Assembly: GCA_963809715.1 (NCBI GenBank)
Contig: CAWEKO010000004.1
Location: 186,001-250,000 of the forward strand
Reading direction: 5' to 3'
Source of the DNA: Bog-473 sp963809715
GTDB lineage: Bacteria > Actinomycetota > Acidimicrobiia > Acidimicrobiales > RAAP-2
DNA length: 64,000 bases
A program made the position numbers and the translations under genes. Shown piece by piece: positions 31,323 to 43,581 of this stretch; positions within the stretch are counted from its first letter, which is position 1, and each line of letters opens with the position of its first letter. The notes under the pieces are model-generated. The model was not told where the DNA came from, ran no database searches, and saw only the letters and a program-made list of their open reading frames with translations.

Positions 31323-32602
31323 GCGGTGGCGAAGGACACGGTTTGTTCGCGCCCGGGACCCACGCCGACCAAGCGGACCGGCACGCCGATCTGTTCGGCC
31401 AGGAACGCGATGTAGTCGCGGGCGGCGGGCGGCATGTCGTCCGGCGACGTGGCCGCGGTGAGGTCGGTGCGCCATCCGGGCAGCTCCTCGTAGACCGGCG
31501 CCGCCTTGTGGAACGTCGACTGGTGGTACGGCAGGTGGGTGTAGCGGATGCCATCGGCCTCGTAGGCCACGCACACCTTGACCGACTCGAAGGTGTCGAG
31601 GACGTCGAGCTTGGTCAACGCCACCTCGGTCATCGAGTTGAGCCGCACCGCCTGGCGCAGCATGACCGCGTCGAACCAGCCGCAGCGGCGCTTGCGCCCG
31701 GTGTTGGTGCCGAACTCGTGCCCCCGCTCGACCAGCAGCTCGCCGACGTCGTTCTCCTGCTCGGTCGGGAACGGTCCGGCGCCGACCCGGGTCACGTACG
31801 CCTTGGCGATGCCGATGACCCGCTCGATGTCGCGGGGCCCCAGGCCGCTGCCCGTGCAGGCGCCGCCGGCCACCGGGTTGGAGGAGGTCACGAAGGGATA
31901 GGTGCCGTGGTCGAGGTCGAGGAACGTGGCCTGGGCTCCTTCGAGGAGAACCTCGCGGCCCTGGTCGAGGGCGTCGTGCACCATGCCTACGGTGTCGCCG
32001 ACCATCGGCTCGATGCGCGGGGCGTACTCACCCAGGTACCGGTCGGCGATGTCCTTGGCGTCGAGGGGCAGGCGGTTGTACACCTTGGCCAGGACGGCGT
32101 TCTTCTCCTTGAGGGCGACGTCGAGTTTCTGGCGGAAGATCTTGGGGTCGAAGAGGTCCTGCACGCGCAGGCCGACCCGGGTCGCCTTGTCCGCGTAGGC
32201 CGGACCGATGCCGCGCTTGGTCGTGCCCAGCGCGTTCTTGCCCAGAAAGCGCTCGGTCACCCGGTCGAGCTCCTGGTGGTACGGCATGATCAGGTGCGCG
32301 TTGCCGCTCACCACCAGGCGGCTGGTGTCCACGCCCCGGGCGGCCAGGTAGTCGAGCTCGCTGAGCAGCACGGCCGGATCGACCACCACGCCGTTGCCGA
32401 TGATGGAGGTGATGCGGTCGTAGAGGATGCCGCTCGGCACCAGTTGGAGCGAGAAGGTCTCACCGCCGACGACGATGCGGTGCCCGGCGTTGTGACCGCC
32501 TTGGTACCGGACGACCAGGTCCATCTCGCCGGCGAGGAGGTCGGTGAACCTCCCTTTGCCCTCGTCGCCCCACTGGGTCCCGACCACCACGGTTGCGGGC
32601 AC
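31319..32602 (-). CDS. purA: Adenylosuccinate synthetase PurA
   Basis: PurA converts IMP, aspartate and GTP to adenylosuccinate. 427 residues with the GTP-binding QWGDEGKGRFTDLL, the IMP-binding GNAHLIMPYHQ region and GTTKRGIGPAYADK. It starts at a GTG (32602) and is the first gene of the minus-strand purine run, so the operon promoter should lie in 32603-33050. A short hairpin (ACCCCCT 32647-32653 with AGGGGGT 32662-32668) is 45 nt upstream and may be in the 5' leader. Confidence 0.97.
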   Translation of the reverse strand: MPATVVVGTQWGDEGKGRFTDLLAGEMDLVVRYQGGHNAGHRIVVGGETFSLQLVPSGILYDRITSIIGNGVVVDPAVLLSELDYLAARGVDTSRLVVSGNAHLIMPYHQELDRVTERFLGKNALGTTKRGIGPAYADKATRVGLRVQDLFDPKIFRQKLDVALKEKNAVLAKVYNRLPLDAKDIADRYLGEYAPRIEPMVGDTVGMVHDALDQGREVLLEGAQATFLDLDHGTYPFVTSSNPVAGGACTGSGLGPRDIERVIGIAKAYVTRVGAGPFPTEQENDVGELLVERGHEFGTNTGRKRRCGWFDAVMLRQAVRLNSMTEVALTKLDVLDTFESVKVCVAYEADGIRYTHLPYHQSTFHKAAPVYEELPGWRTDLTAATSPDDMPPAARDYIAFLAEQIGVPVRLVGVGPGREQTVSFATA

Positions 32603-33054
<452 letters not shown>

Positions 33055-33704
33055 TCAAGTGCACTGAGGAACCTTGCTGTCGTCAAAGGGAGCGCTGGAA
33101 CTGAGAGCTCCCGACGTTTGCCCGTTGTTGTAAAAGGCATCTGCGGAGGCGTAGTAACCAGAATTCCACGGAGCTGAAGCAATTCGGTACCACGATTGGA
33201 TCCCGTCAACCATGCTGAGGCCAGAGACCTTGCACTGGATCTTCACACTCGTCCCGGCGGGAATGGTCGGACCCTGACAGCCACCGGCATCCGCAGCATC
33301 AGACCAGGTGGTCGCCACACCGCCCGTCGCCTCGACGGACGTTGTGTTGGCAGACGAATTGGGCGGCCCGATCATCACACTCGAGATAGGCGTGGCACTT
33401 GCGGTTGGACAACCTGGTGTCTGCGCAGCAGTTACATCTGGGCCCAACCCGCCAATCATGTCATTTCGACTTCGCGGGTCAATATCTCGTGGCCACCAGT
33501 GCGTGGGTGTGTACATGGGATGAGGCTGGGCGTATCGGATAGGGAGTGCTTCCGCCTGCTCCTGGAAAGCTGTGCAGCCGTTTTCGGATTGTCGTCGTAC
33601 TCCGTTGATCGACCGGCGACGTCGACTCAGCAGGCCGACATTCCGAATGCGACAAGCACCATCGCCGGAACGATGACGAGTCGGGACTCGAGTCGCTTCA
33701 GCAC
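33055..33704 (-). pseudogene. Putative lipoprotein with C-terminal SH3-like region, probable frameshift
   Basis: From a GTG at 33704 the frame gives a convincing lipoprotein signal (LKRLESRLVIVPAMVLVAFGMSAC) but hits TGA directly after the lipobox Cys (33627-33629). In the next frame the sequence continues as LSRRRRSINGVRRQSENG and on to a cysteine-containing C-terminal region (WSDAADAGGCQG, KIQCKVSGL, QSWYRIASAPWNSGYYASADAFYNNG). That last motif recurs in secreted actinobacterial proteins. One missing base at about 33629 would join the parts into about 216 residues. It diverges from the next gene with only 36 nt between starts. Confidence 0.55.
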
Positions 33705-33740
33705 GCTTCCCCCGGTTCATTTTTGGCACACTGGCACCAC

Positions 33741-35027
33741 GTGAGTATCTACGAACCGCGAAGAAAGTCAATCGGGAGAGGTTGGGCCGGATTGATCGCC
33801 ATATGCTGTGCCGCCGTTCTCTCTTGCGTTTCACTCGCTGACATGGCTGGTGCGGCTCCACGGATCATTTGGAAGGTCGTTCCAATGGCGGCAGTTCCCC
33901 ACTCGCGCGGCGACGCAGCGACATCGGTGTCGTGTGTAACCACCGACAACTGTGTTGCCGTCGGAGCATGGAGTGCCGGCACAACAACGAACGACAACCT
34001 CAACTTGTTGGCAGGCCCGTCCGACGGTCAACCGCTGATTGAGCACTTCAACGGGACCAAGTGGACCATTGTGCAGGGCATCGGCTCGAACGCCACTCTG
34101 TACGGGGTATCTTGCACATCACCGTCCTTTTGCGTCGCCGTAGGTGGAACCGCCACAGGGAGCAATCTCGCCCTGACCTTCGATGGGAGGAACTGGCGAA
34201 GCGCTCCGGTAGAGAACGTGAACTACTTCGCGACAAATAGCAACCGACTCGTCTCTGTCTCCTGTACTTCACGTTCATTCTGCGTGGCCGTCGGAGCCGA
34301 TGTCGGTGGCGAAACTCGCGGCGGATCGTATAACCAGCCCGTCGTTGAGGAATTTGATGGTCATACGTGGCAACTGGCCTCACTGAGTAGTAGTTGGCAC
34401 GGAAGTCTCGGTGCCGTTGGCTGTGACCACACCTGGTGTCTCACGACGGGTGTGGGTGAATTTCTACCTGGTCCACCGATGACTCCTGCCTCCGGTGCAT
34501 TCGGCAACGAGTCCTTCGTCCGTGAAGACGGTCAATGGATTGAGGCTGGCGATACCTCCATGCCGATTGGATCGCTCTCTTGCCAATCCCGCCAACAATG
34601 CGTTGGCAGGCCGGACGCTGCTCATGGAATATGGACGAGTCCGAGTCGTGTGTTTCGCTTTCAGAGCGGCAGGTGGACGTCCACTTCTCTTCCCGATGGG
34701 CCAAATGAAGGAACCAATGGCAACGAGACGAGCGGGCTCTCGTGCAGCACCGTTCTCCGCTGCACGCTTGTGGGAGCCGGGTTGCAAACGGCGGCTGGTC
34801 CCGCGACCAGGCCAGGTCAAACCTTCCAGATGATTCTGGAGAACAACTGGAGTGGGAAGTGGCGCGTTGTCCATCCGCCGAACATCGGAGGTCGAGATTC
34901 CTATCTGACGGCGGTTTCTTGCGTCGGATCGGGATCTCGCTGCGTGGCTGTCGGCATTACCGGCAACTTCGCCCCAGGCGCGAGTTCAACAATTCCGACA
35001 CGGTCCACATCGGTCATCTCATCCTGA
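33741..35027 (+). CDS. Secreted protein with repeated VSCTS..FCVAVG motifs
   Basis: 428 residues from the GTG at 33741. A signal peptide (GLIAICCAAVLSCVSLADMAGAAP) is followed by repeats of about 45-60 residues, each with a Cys pair in the pattern VSCxSxxxCVAVG (SVSCVTTDNCVAVG, GVSCTSPSFCVAVG, SVSCTSRSFCVAVG, AVSCVGSGSRCVAVG). The spacing suggests a beta-propeller with a disulphide in each blade. The family is common in secreted actinobacterial proteins but has no assigned function. GC is lower than in the neighbouring housekeeping genes, hinting at acquisition. A strong terminator hairpin follows. Confidence 0.8.
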   Translation: MSIYEPRRKSIGRGWAGLIAICCAAVLSCVSLADMAGAAPRIIWKVVPMAAVPHSRGDAATSVSCVTTDNCVAVGAWSAGTTTNDNLNLLAGPSDGQPLIEHFNGTKWTIVQGIGSNATLYGVSCTSPSFCVAVGGTATGSNLALTFDGRNWRSAPVENVNYFATNSNRLVSVSCTSRSFCVAVGADVGGETRGGSYNQPVVEEFDGHTWQLASLSSSWHGSLGAVGCDHTWCLTTGVGEFLPGPPMTPASGAFGNESFVREDGQWIEAGDTSMPIGSLSCQSRQQCVGRPDAAHGIWTSPSRVFRFQSGRWTSTSLPDGPNEGTNGNETSGLSCSTVLRCTLVGAGLQTAAGPATRPGQTFQMILENNWSGKWRVVHPPNIGGRDSYLTAVSCVGSGSRCVAVGITGNFAPGASSTIPTRSTSVISS

Positions 35028-35034
35028 GGGGCAA

Positions 35035-35056
35035 CCCTGGCCAGCCGTGGCCAGGG
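35035..35056 (+). terminator. Terminator hairpin after the secreted repeat protein
   Basis: CCCTGGCCA (35035-35043) and TGGCCAGGG (35048-35056) form a perfect 9-bp stem with a GCCG loop, 8 nt after the stop codon at 35027. No T-run follows, which is common in high-GC actinobacteria. Confidence 0.85.
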
Positions 35057-35572
35057 CTTGGAACAGTCCGGGACGAAATGTGCTCAAGGCCGCCTGATCG
35101 CGTCCCGATCGACCAATAGTGACGAGGACTTGAACTGGCACTCCTCCAGTCGTCCAACGAGTCGTGCGGCGAGAGATCTTCGAGCGAACTGCCGCGAGTC
35201 TCGTAGATGCCGCTTGGAAGGAGTACGACGTGGCGTTGTTTCGATCGCGCCTCCCCATCGGGAGCGTGGGTACCGAGTTGTGGAATCGTCAAAGGCAGGC
35301 TCGTTGTTCACGACGTCTTGCTGTGGCGACTGAACCGTCTGGCCCGTGGCCACCGACTATCCGAGGCCGACGGGCCACCGTCTCCAGCAATTCGCTGAGG
35401 CGCATGCGCAAAGCGCGTATTCGGTGGGGACCTGGCATTTGGCGCCGCCGGTGCCCTTGCGGTGGCAGGAGCTCTTCGTGAAATCGTGGTGCAAGGATCT
35501 GGCGGACCTGCCTCCCTTCGGCTTAGTGTCACCGGACCCGGCCACCCGGTCCGGCCAGTCAAGGGGGTACGG
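35057..35572. other. Non-coding stretch, no supported gene
   Basis: About 515 nt without a convincing gene. Short frames on the plus strand (for example 35346-35576) overlap the start of the next real gene and lack an RBS. The end of the region (AAGGGGGTACGG at 35561-35572) is the RBS of the following gene. Confidence 0.5.
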
Positions 35573-36895
35573 ATGAAGCCGCGGGGCATGGCCTCTTCTC
35601 TCGCTGCACGTGTACTGACCGTCACTGCGCTGCTCGCAGGTGTGCTGGCCGTCATCGGGGCCGGCGCCGCCGCGAGCCCGGCCGGGGCGACGAGCCCGGG
35701 ACTCACGATCACCCCCACCAGCCTGAACTTCGGCACTGTCACCCTCGGCGACGTCTCGTTGCAGTCCTTCGTCTTCACCAACACGAACCAGACCCAGACC
35801 GACGCCATCAGCCCCACGGCCGCCTTCTCCGGCCCTGATGGGGACGACTTCATCGGAATCCCGGAGTCCAGCTGTCCCAACGACGGGACCGAGGTCGTGC
35901 TCGCACCGAATGCCACATGCACGGTCGACGTCTTGTTCTTCCCCGGCGCCCTCGGCGTACGCAGCGCCACGATCACCTTCGACGACACGCTGAACTCCGG
36001 CGCCTCCATCTCGCTCAGCGGTACGGGGGCCATCGGGTACTACCAGGTCGGCTCCACCGGGAAGGTGGCCAGCTTCGGGGACGCACAGCTCTTCGGGGAC
36101 GCGTCGGACCTCCCCTTGAACTCGCCCATCGTGAGCATCGCCCAGACCGGTGACAACGGGGGCTACTGGCTCGTGGCGGCGGACGGCGGGATCTTCAGCT
36201 ACGGCGACGCCGGCTTCTTCGGCTCGGCCGGCAGCATCCACCTGAACAAGCCCGTCGTCGGCATGGCCAGCACGCTCGACGGTCAGGGGTACTGGCAGGT
36301 CGCGTCGGACGGCGGCATCTTCACCTACGGCGACGCCGGCTTCTTCGGTTCCACCGGTTCGATCGCGCTGAACAAGCCGATCGTGGGCATGGCGCCGACG
36401 CCCGACGGCGGCGGCTACTGGCTGGTGGCCTCCGACGGGGGCATCTTCAGCTACGGCGACGCCGGCTTCTTCGGCTCGGCCGGCAGCATCCACCTGAACC
36501 AACCCATCGTGGGCATGGCGCCGACGCCCGACGGCGGCGGCTACTGGCTGGTGGCCTCCGACGGGGGCATCTTCAGCTACGGCGACGCGACGTTCTTCGG
36601 CTCGACCGGGGCCATCCACCTCAACCAGCCCATCGTCGGCATGACCGCCATGCCCGACGGGAGTGGCTACTGGTTCACCGCGGCCGACGGCGGGCTCTTC
36701 AACTACGGCGACGCCCCCTTCTACGGCAGCAGCGCCGGGCAGGACCTGGGCCAGGTCGTGGCCATGACCACCGACGGGCTGCCCACGGCCCAGGCCGCCG
36801 CAGATGTTCCGGGGCTCCGCTCCGCCGACATTCCGGCCCTCCGCGGCCATCACCTCTCGGAGTGGCACGCCTCCGGGTCGCGCGCCGCGGGCTGA
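35573..36895 (+). CDS. Secreted protein with choice-of-anchor/Hydin-like domain and GYWLVASDGGIF repeats
   Basis: 440 residues from the ATG at 35573. A signal peptide (LTVTALLAGVLAVIGAGAAASPAGA) leads into an immunoglobulin-like Hydin/choice-of-anchor domain (residues about 42-160: LTITPTSLNFGTVTLGDVS, then a Cys pair SSCPNDG and ATCTVD). Five repeats of about 42 residues follow (GYWLVASDGGIFSYGDAGFF, then GS(A/T)GSIHLN(K/Q)PIVGMAPTPDGG), a unit typical of Acidimicrobiia and related secreted proteins. The tail is Ala/His-rich with no cell-wall sorting signal. Function unknown; probably an extracellular beta-propeller. Confidence 0.88.
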   Translation: MKPRGMASSLAARVLTVTALLAGVLAVIGAGAAASPAGATSPGLTITPTSLNFGTVTLGDVSLQSFVFTNTNQTQTDAISPTAAFSGPDGDDFIGIPESSCPNDGTEVVLAPNATCTVDVLFFPGALGVRSATITFDDTLNSGASISLSGTGAIGYYQVGSTGKVASFGDAQLFGDASDLPLNSPIVSIAQTGDNGGYWLVAADGGIFSYGDAGFFGSAGSIHLNKPVVGMASTLDGQGYWQVASDGGIFTYGDAGFFGSTGSIALNKPIVGMAPTPDGGGYWLVASDGGIFSYGDAGFFGSAGSIHLNQPIVGMAPTPDGGGYWLVASDGGIFSYGDATFFGSTGAIHLNQPIVGMTAMPDGSGYWFTAADGGLFNYGDAPFYGSSAGQDLGQVVAMTTDGLPTAQAAADVPGLRSADIPALRGHHLSEWHASGSRAAG

Positions 36896-36911
36896 GCGAG
36901 CCCGGAGCAGA

Positions 36912-36938
36912 CCCCGCTGGCATCTGGGGCCGGCGGGG
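36912..36938. terminator. Hairpin between convergent genes
   Basis: CCCCGCTGGC (36912-36921) pairs with GCCGGCGGGG (36929-36938) with one G-T wobble and a 7-nt loop. It lies between the plus-strand secreted repeat protein and the minus-strand clpB, just after the clpB stop, and could terminate both. Confidence 0.7.
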
Positions 36939-36941
36939 CCG

Positions 36942-39431
<2,490 letters not shown>

Positions 39432-39467
39432 TCGTTCTCTCTCTTCGTGATCCTCGTCCTCGTCGTC

Positions 39468-39503
39468 CGGTTTGCCGTCGTCGTCCGGTTTGCCGTCGTC
39501 GTC
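39468..39503. repeat. 18-bp tandem duplication between hspR and clpB
   Basis: CGGTTTGCCGTCGTCGTC occurs twice in tandem (39468-39485 and 39486-39503), in the short spacer between the hspR end and the clpB start. It may have arisen by slippage and may be tied to the unclear hspR 3' end. Confidence 0.85.
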
Positions 39504-39506
39504 GGC

Positions 39507-39915
39507 TCAGCCCTGCCGGGAGCGCCGGTAGGGCGCCGGCGACCTGGCGCAGCGGCACCAGGTCCCGCCGGTACTGGCGGTGCGTGGCCGCCACGGCGTC
39601 GATGGCCTGGGCCTGCACGTCGGCGATCTCCTGGCGCAGCCGGGCCACCTCGGCCTCGAGCTGGAGCACCCGGCGCACCCCTTCGAGGTTGAGCCCCGTC
39701 GCCGTCAGCTGCTGAATGTGGCGCAGGCGCTCGAGGTCGCGCTCGGAGAAGCGGCGAGAGCCCCCGCTCGTGCGCGACGGGTCGAGCAGGCCCTTGCGCT
39801 CGTAGATGCGCAGGGTCTGCGGGTGCATGCCGGTCAGCTCGGCCGCCACGGAGATCACGTAGACCGCCGCGTTGACGTCGCGCCCGCCCCCGCCATGGGC
39901 CAGAGCGGCGGCCAT
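39507..39915 (-). CDS. hspR: HspR, MerR-family heat-shock repressor (3' end uncertain)
   Basis: HspR represses the dnaK operon by binding HAIR inverted repeats, with DnaK as co-repressor. From the ATG at 39915 the MerR domain is clear: VYVISVAAELTGMHPQTLRIYERKGLLDPSRTSGGSRRFSERDLERLRHI, then a helical dimerisation segment ending QYRRDLVPLRQVAGA. The frame then runs into Arg-rich sequence and stays open for 1,021 codons across clpB, which is not credible. One extra base at about 39530 would give an ending of YRRSRQG and a TGA at 39507-39509. The start overlaps the dnaJ stop by one base (TGATG). Gene certain; C-terminus not. Confidence 0.85.
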
Positions 39916-41024
39916 CAGCTTTCGACCGCCTGTCGGGGCGCCGCCTCGGTGACCGCGGCCAGCGACTCCACGGCCGCCCGCTGCTCCTCGGTGAGCTCGG
40001 TCGGCACCAGCACGTCGATCTTGACCATGAGGTCGCCCGGCTTGCCGTTGCGCCCGGACCCTCCCGGCACGCCCCGGCCGCGCACGCGCAGCACCCGGCC
40101 CGACTGCGTGCCCGCCGGCACCTTCACGGTGACCTTGCCGTCGAGCGTGGGCACGGTGATCGTCGTGCCCAGCGCCGCCTCGGGGAAGGTGATGGGCACC
40201 GTCGTGGTCAGGTTGCGGCCGCTGCGCCCGAAGATCGGGTGCTTGCCCACGTGGACCACGACGTAGAGGTCACCGGGCGGGGCCATGCCCTGCCCGGGCG
40301 CGCCGCGGCCCTTGACCCGGATGCGCTGCCCGTCCTCCACGCCGGCGGGGATGCGCACCTTCACGCTGCGCACCTTCTGCTCACTCCCCGTCCCGTGGCA
40401 GACCGGGCAAGGAGAGTCGAAGAGCGTCCCGCGCCCCATGCAGTCGGGGCAGACCGTGCTCAGCGAGAACAGTCCCTGGTTGTCGTTCAGGCTCCCCGTC
40501 CCACCACAGCGCGGGCAGGTGTGCGTCGATGTTCCCGGCGCCGCACCCGAGCCGCGACAATTCGAGCAGCGAACCTCCTGGGGCACGTTGACCGATGTGG
40601 TGACGCCGTGCACCGCGTCCTGAAAGGACAGGTGGAGCTGCGCCTCCATGTCGGCCCCCCGCTGCGGCCCGCGCTGGGTCGTGCGGGTGCGGCCGCCCCC
40701 GAAGAGGTTCCCGAAGATGTCCCCCAGGTCCCCCATGTCCTCCATGCGGAAGGTGCCGCCGCCCCCGGGGCCGCCGCCGAAGCCGCCGACCGGGCCGTGG
40801 GCGCGGACCTCGTCGTACTCCTTGCGCTTCTCGGCGTCACCGAGGACGTCGTAGGCCGCGCTGATCTCCTTGAAGCGCTCCTCTGACCCGGGGTTGGCGT
40901 CGGGGTGGTGCTCCTTGGCCAGCTTCCGGTAGGCGCGGGTGATCTCCTTGTCGGACGCCGTGGACACGACGCCGAGCACCTTGTAGTAGTCCTTCTCGAA
41001 CCATTCGCGCTGGGCTGCGGGCAT
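39915..41024 (-). CDS. dnaJ: Chaperone DnaJ (type I)
   Basis: DnaJ delivers substrates to DnaK and stimulates its ATPase. 369 residues: J-domain with the essential HPD (KEHHPDANPG, about 38-47), a Gly/Phe-rich linker (GGFGGGPGGGGTF), the four zinc repeats CSNCRGSG, CPRCGGTG, CPDCMGRG and CPVCHGTG, and the C-terminal substrate-binding domains. It starts at 41024, 8 nt after grpE, and its stop overlaps the hspR start by one base. Confidence 0.97.
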   Translation of the reverse strand: MPAAQREWFEKDYYKVLGVVSTASDKEITRAYRKLAKEHHPDANPGSEERFKEISAAYDVLGDAEKRKEYDEVRAHGPVGGFGGGPGGGGTFRMEDMGDLGDIFGNLFGGGRTRTTQRGPQRGADMEAQLHLSFQDAVHGVTTSVNVPQEVRCSNCRGSGAAPGTSTHTCPRCGGTGSLNDNQGLFSLSTVCPDCMGRGTLFDSPCPVCHGTGSEQKVRSVKVRIPAGVEDGQRIRVKGRGAPGQGMAPPGDLYVVVHVGKHPIFGRSGRNLTTTVPITFPEAALGTTITVPTLDGKVTVKVPAGTQSGRVLRVRGRGVPGGSGRNGKPGDLMVKIDVLVPTELTEEQRAAVESLAAVTEAAPRQAVES

Positions 41025-41032
41025 CGGTCAGC

Positions 41033-41599
41033 TCACCCCCGCACGCGGACCATGGCAGGGCGCAGTACCTGTCCCTTCCAGCGGTACCCGGACCGCATCA
41101 CGTCGTCCACCATCGTCTCGCCGTTCTCTCCGCCCTCGCCGTCGGAATGCGCGACCGCGTCGTGCACCGAAGGGTCGAAGGGCACGTTGGGCTGGTCGAC
41201 CCGCAACAGGCCTTCCTTGCTCAAGATGTCCATCAACATCGCCCGCGAGGCCCGCAGGGCCTTGCCGTCCTCGCTCACCTCGAGCGATTCGTTCAGGTGG
41301 GCCTCGGCCAGGTCGAGCGTGTCGAGCACCGGCAGCAACTTGGCCACCAGATCCGACGAGGCGCGGGCCAGCTGCTCGTCCTGCATCCGCGCGATGCGCT
41401 TGCGATAATTCTCGAAGTCGGCCTGGGTGCGCTGGAGCGCGAGCAGGTACTCGTCCCGCTCCCGCACCAGCTGCACGACGGGGTCGGCCTCCTCGCCCGG
41501 CAACGCGCCGGCCGGGTCGGCCTCCTCCCTCGTCTGGGCACCCGTGAGCTCAGCCTCGGCGGCCTCCTCGCACGGGAGCTCTTCGTCCGAGAGGCTCAT
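41033..41599 (-). CDS. grpE: Nucleotide-exchange factor GrpE
   Basis: GrpE releases ADP from DnaK. 188 residues: an acidic N-terminus, a long helical dimerisation region (YLLALQRTQADFENYRKRIARM) and the C-terminal beta domain with VPFDPSVHDAVAH and VMRSGYRWKGQVLRPAMVRV, the family signature. It overlaps the dnaK stop by ATGA, indicating coupling. Confidence 0.96.
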   Translation of the reverse strand: MSLSDEELPCEEAAEAELTGAQTREEADPAGALPGEEADPVVQLVRERDEYLLALQRTQADFENYRKRIARMQDEQLARASSDLVAKLLPVLDTLDLAEAHLNESLEVSEDGKALRASRAMLMDILSKEGLLRVDQPNVPFDPSVHDAVAHSDGEGGENGETMVDDVMRSGYRWKGQVLRPAMVRVRG

Positions 41600-43452
41600 G
41601 CCTCATCGACGATCTCGGCGTCGACGACGTCGTCGTCCGAGCCGCTCTCCTCGCTCCCGGCCGAACCGCCCGGCGCGCCGCCTCCATCGGCAGCCCCGCC
41701 GGCCGAGGCCGAGGCCGACGCCTGCTCGTAGAGGCGCTGGCTGAAGCTCTGGGAGACGCCGACCAGCTTCTCGGTGGCGTCCTTGATGGCCTCCACCGAC
41801 GTGCCGGCGATGGCGTCCTTGAGACCCTGGAGGGCCGACTCGACGTCGGACTTCTCGGTCCCCTCGAACTTCTCGCCCTGCTCCTTGAGCAGCTTCTCGG
41901 TCTGGTAGACGAGCGTGTCGGCCGAGTTGCGGATCTCCGCCTCCTCACGCCGGGACCGGTCGTCCTCGGCGTGCTGCTCGGCGTCGCGCACCATCCGCTC
42001 GATGTCGTCCTTGGCCAGTGACGACTGGCCGGTGATCGTCATCGACTGCGCCTTGCCGGTCGCCTTGTCCTGAGCGGACACGTGCACGATCCCGTTGGCG
42101 TCGATGTCGAAGGTGACCTCGATCTGCGGGATGCCGCGCGGGGCCGGCGGCAGGTCGACCAGCTGGAACTTGCCCAGCGTCTTGTTGTACATCGCCATCT
42201 CGCGCTCGCCCTGGAGCACGTGGATCTCCACCGACGGCTGGTTGTCCTCGGCCGTGGTGAAGGTCTCCGACCGCTTGGTCGGGATGGTGGTGTTGCGCTC
42301 GATCAGGCGGTGCATCACCTGGCCCTTGGTCTCGATGCCGAGGGACAAGGGGGTGACGTCGAGCAACAGGACGTCCTTGACCTCACCCTTGAGCACGCCG
42401 GCCTGGACGGCGGCGCCGATGGCCACGACCTCGTCGGGGTTCACACCCTTGTGGGGCTCCTTGCCCGTGAGCGTCTGCACCAGGTCCTGGATGGCCGGGA
42501 TGCGGGTCGAGCCTCCGACGAGGACCACGTGCTCGATGTCGGAGGTCTTGAACCCGGCGTCCTTGACGGCGGCATCGAACGGGCCGCGGCAGGCCTCGAC
42601 CAGGTCGGCCGTGAGCTCGTTGAACTTGGCCCGGGTCAGCTTGAGGTCGAGGTGCTTGGGTCCCTCGGACGTGGCCGTGATGAAGGGCAGGTTGATCTGG
42701 GTGTCCTGCACCGAGGACAGCTCGATCTTCGCCTTCTCCGCCGCCTCCTTGAGGCGCTGCATGGCCATCTTGTCGTTCGACAGGTCGACGCCCTCGGTGT
42801 TCTTGAACTCGGTCACCAGCCAGTCGATGACCTTGTCGTCCCAGTCGTCACCGCCGAGCTTGGTGTTGCCCGACGTGGACTTGACCTCGAAGACGCCGTC
42901 ACCGATCTCGAGCACCGAGACGTCGAAGGTCCCGCCGCCCAGGTCGAAGACGAGGACGGTCTGGTCGGTGGCCTCCTTGTCGAGCCCGTAGGCCAGCGCG
43001 GCCGCGGTCGGCTCGTTGATGATGCGGAGCACCTCGAGACCGGCGATGGTCCCGGCCTCCTTGGTCGCCGTGCGCTGGGCGTCGTCGAAGTACGCCGGCA
43101 CGGTGACGACGGCCTGGGTCACGGTGTCGCCCAGGTAGGCCTCGGCGTCCCTCTTGAGCTTGCCCAAAATGCGGGCCGAGATCTCCTGCGCCGTGAAGGC
43201 CTTGCCGTCGATGTCGACCGACCAGGACGTGCCCATGTGGCGCTTGACCGAACGGATGGTCCGGTCGGGGTTGGTGATGGCCTGTCGCTTGGCCACCTCG
43301 CCGACCAGCACCTCTCCGGTCTTGGAGAAGCCCACCACGGACGGCGTCGTGCGGCCGCCCTCTGCGTTGGGGATGACGACGGGCTCGCCCGCCTCCAGCA
43401 CGCTCACCACCGAGTTGGTGGTCCCCAGGTCGATTCCTACGGCCTTGGCCAT
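41596..43452 (-). CDS. dnaK: Chaperone DnaK (Hsp70)
   Basis: 618 residues. The ATPase domain begins AVGIDLGTTNSVVSV and contains the second signature VFDLGGGTFDVSVLEI and the third VVLVGGSTRIPAIQDLV; the linker KDVLLLDVTPLSLGIET precedes the substrate-binding domain. The C-terminal lid ends in an acidic tail DDDVVDAEIVDEA. First gene of the heat-shock operon; the promoter region 43453-43620 carries a HAIR-like site. Confidence 0.98.
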   Translation of the reverse strand: MAKAVGIDLGTTNSVVSVLEAGEPVVIPNAEGGRTTPSVVGFSKTGEVLVGEVAKRQAITNPDRTIRSVKRHMGTSWSVDIDGKAFTAQEISARILGKLKRDAEAYLGDTVTQAVVTVPAYFDDAQRTATKEAGTIAGLEVLRIINEPTAAALAYGLDKEATDQTVLVFDLGGGTFDVSVLEIGDGVFEVKSTSGNTKLGGDDWDDKVIDWLVTEFKNTEGVDLSNDKMAMQRLKEAAEKAKIELSSVQDTQINLPFITATSEGPKHLDLKLTRAKFNELTADLVEACRGPFDAAVKDAGFKTSDIEHVVLVGGSTRIPAIQDLVQTLTGKEPHKGVNPDEVVAIGAAVQAGVLKGEVKDVLLLDVTPLSLGIETKGQVMHRLIERNTTIPTKRSETFTTAEDNQPSVEIHVLQGEREMAMYNKTLGKFQLVDLPPAPRGIPQIEVTFDIDANGIVHVSAQDKATGKAQSMTITGQSSLAKDDIERMVRDAEQHAEDDRSRREEAEIRNSADTLVYQTEKLLKEQGEKFEGTEKSDVESALQGLKDAIAGTSVEAIKDATEKLVGVSQSFSQRLYEQASASASAGGAADGGGAPGGSAGSEESGSDDDVVDAEIVDEA

Positions 43453-43581
43453 GTTCGTGTCGTCCTTCCGTTCTTTCTCTTGCCGACCTCTTCGCCGGCC
43501 CTCTACCGATGCCGGTGTCAGTGCCGACGTCTGTCGTCTACCAGTTGTCGTTTACCAGTCGTCGCTGAATTGCTGTGCACC

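Noticed and set aside
35346..35576. 76-codon frame upstream of the GYWLVASDGGIF protein
   Set aside because: No RBS, no family resemblance, and it overlaps the start of the well-supported gene at 35573.
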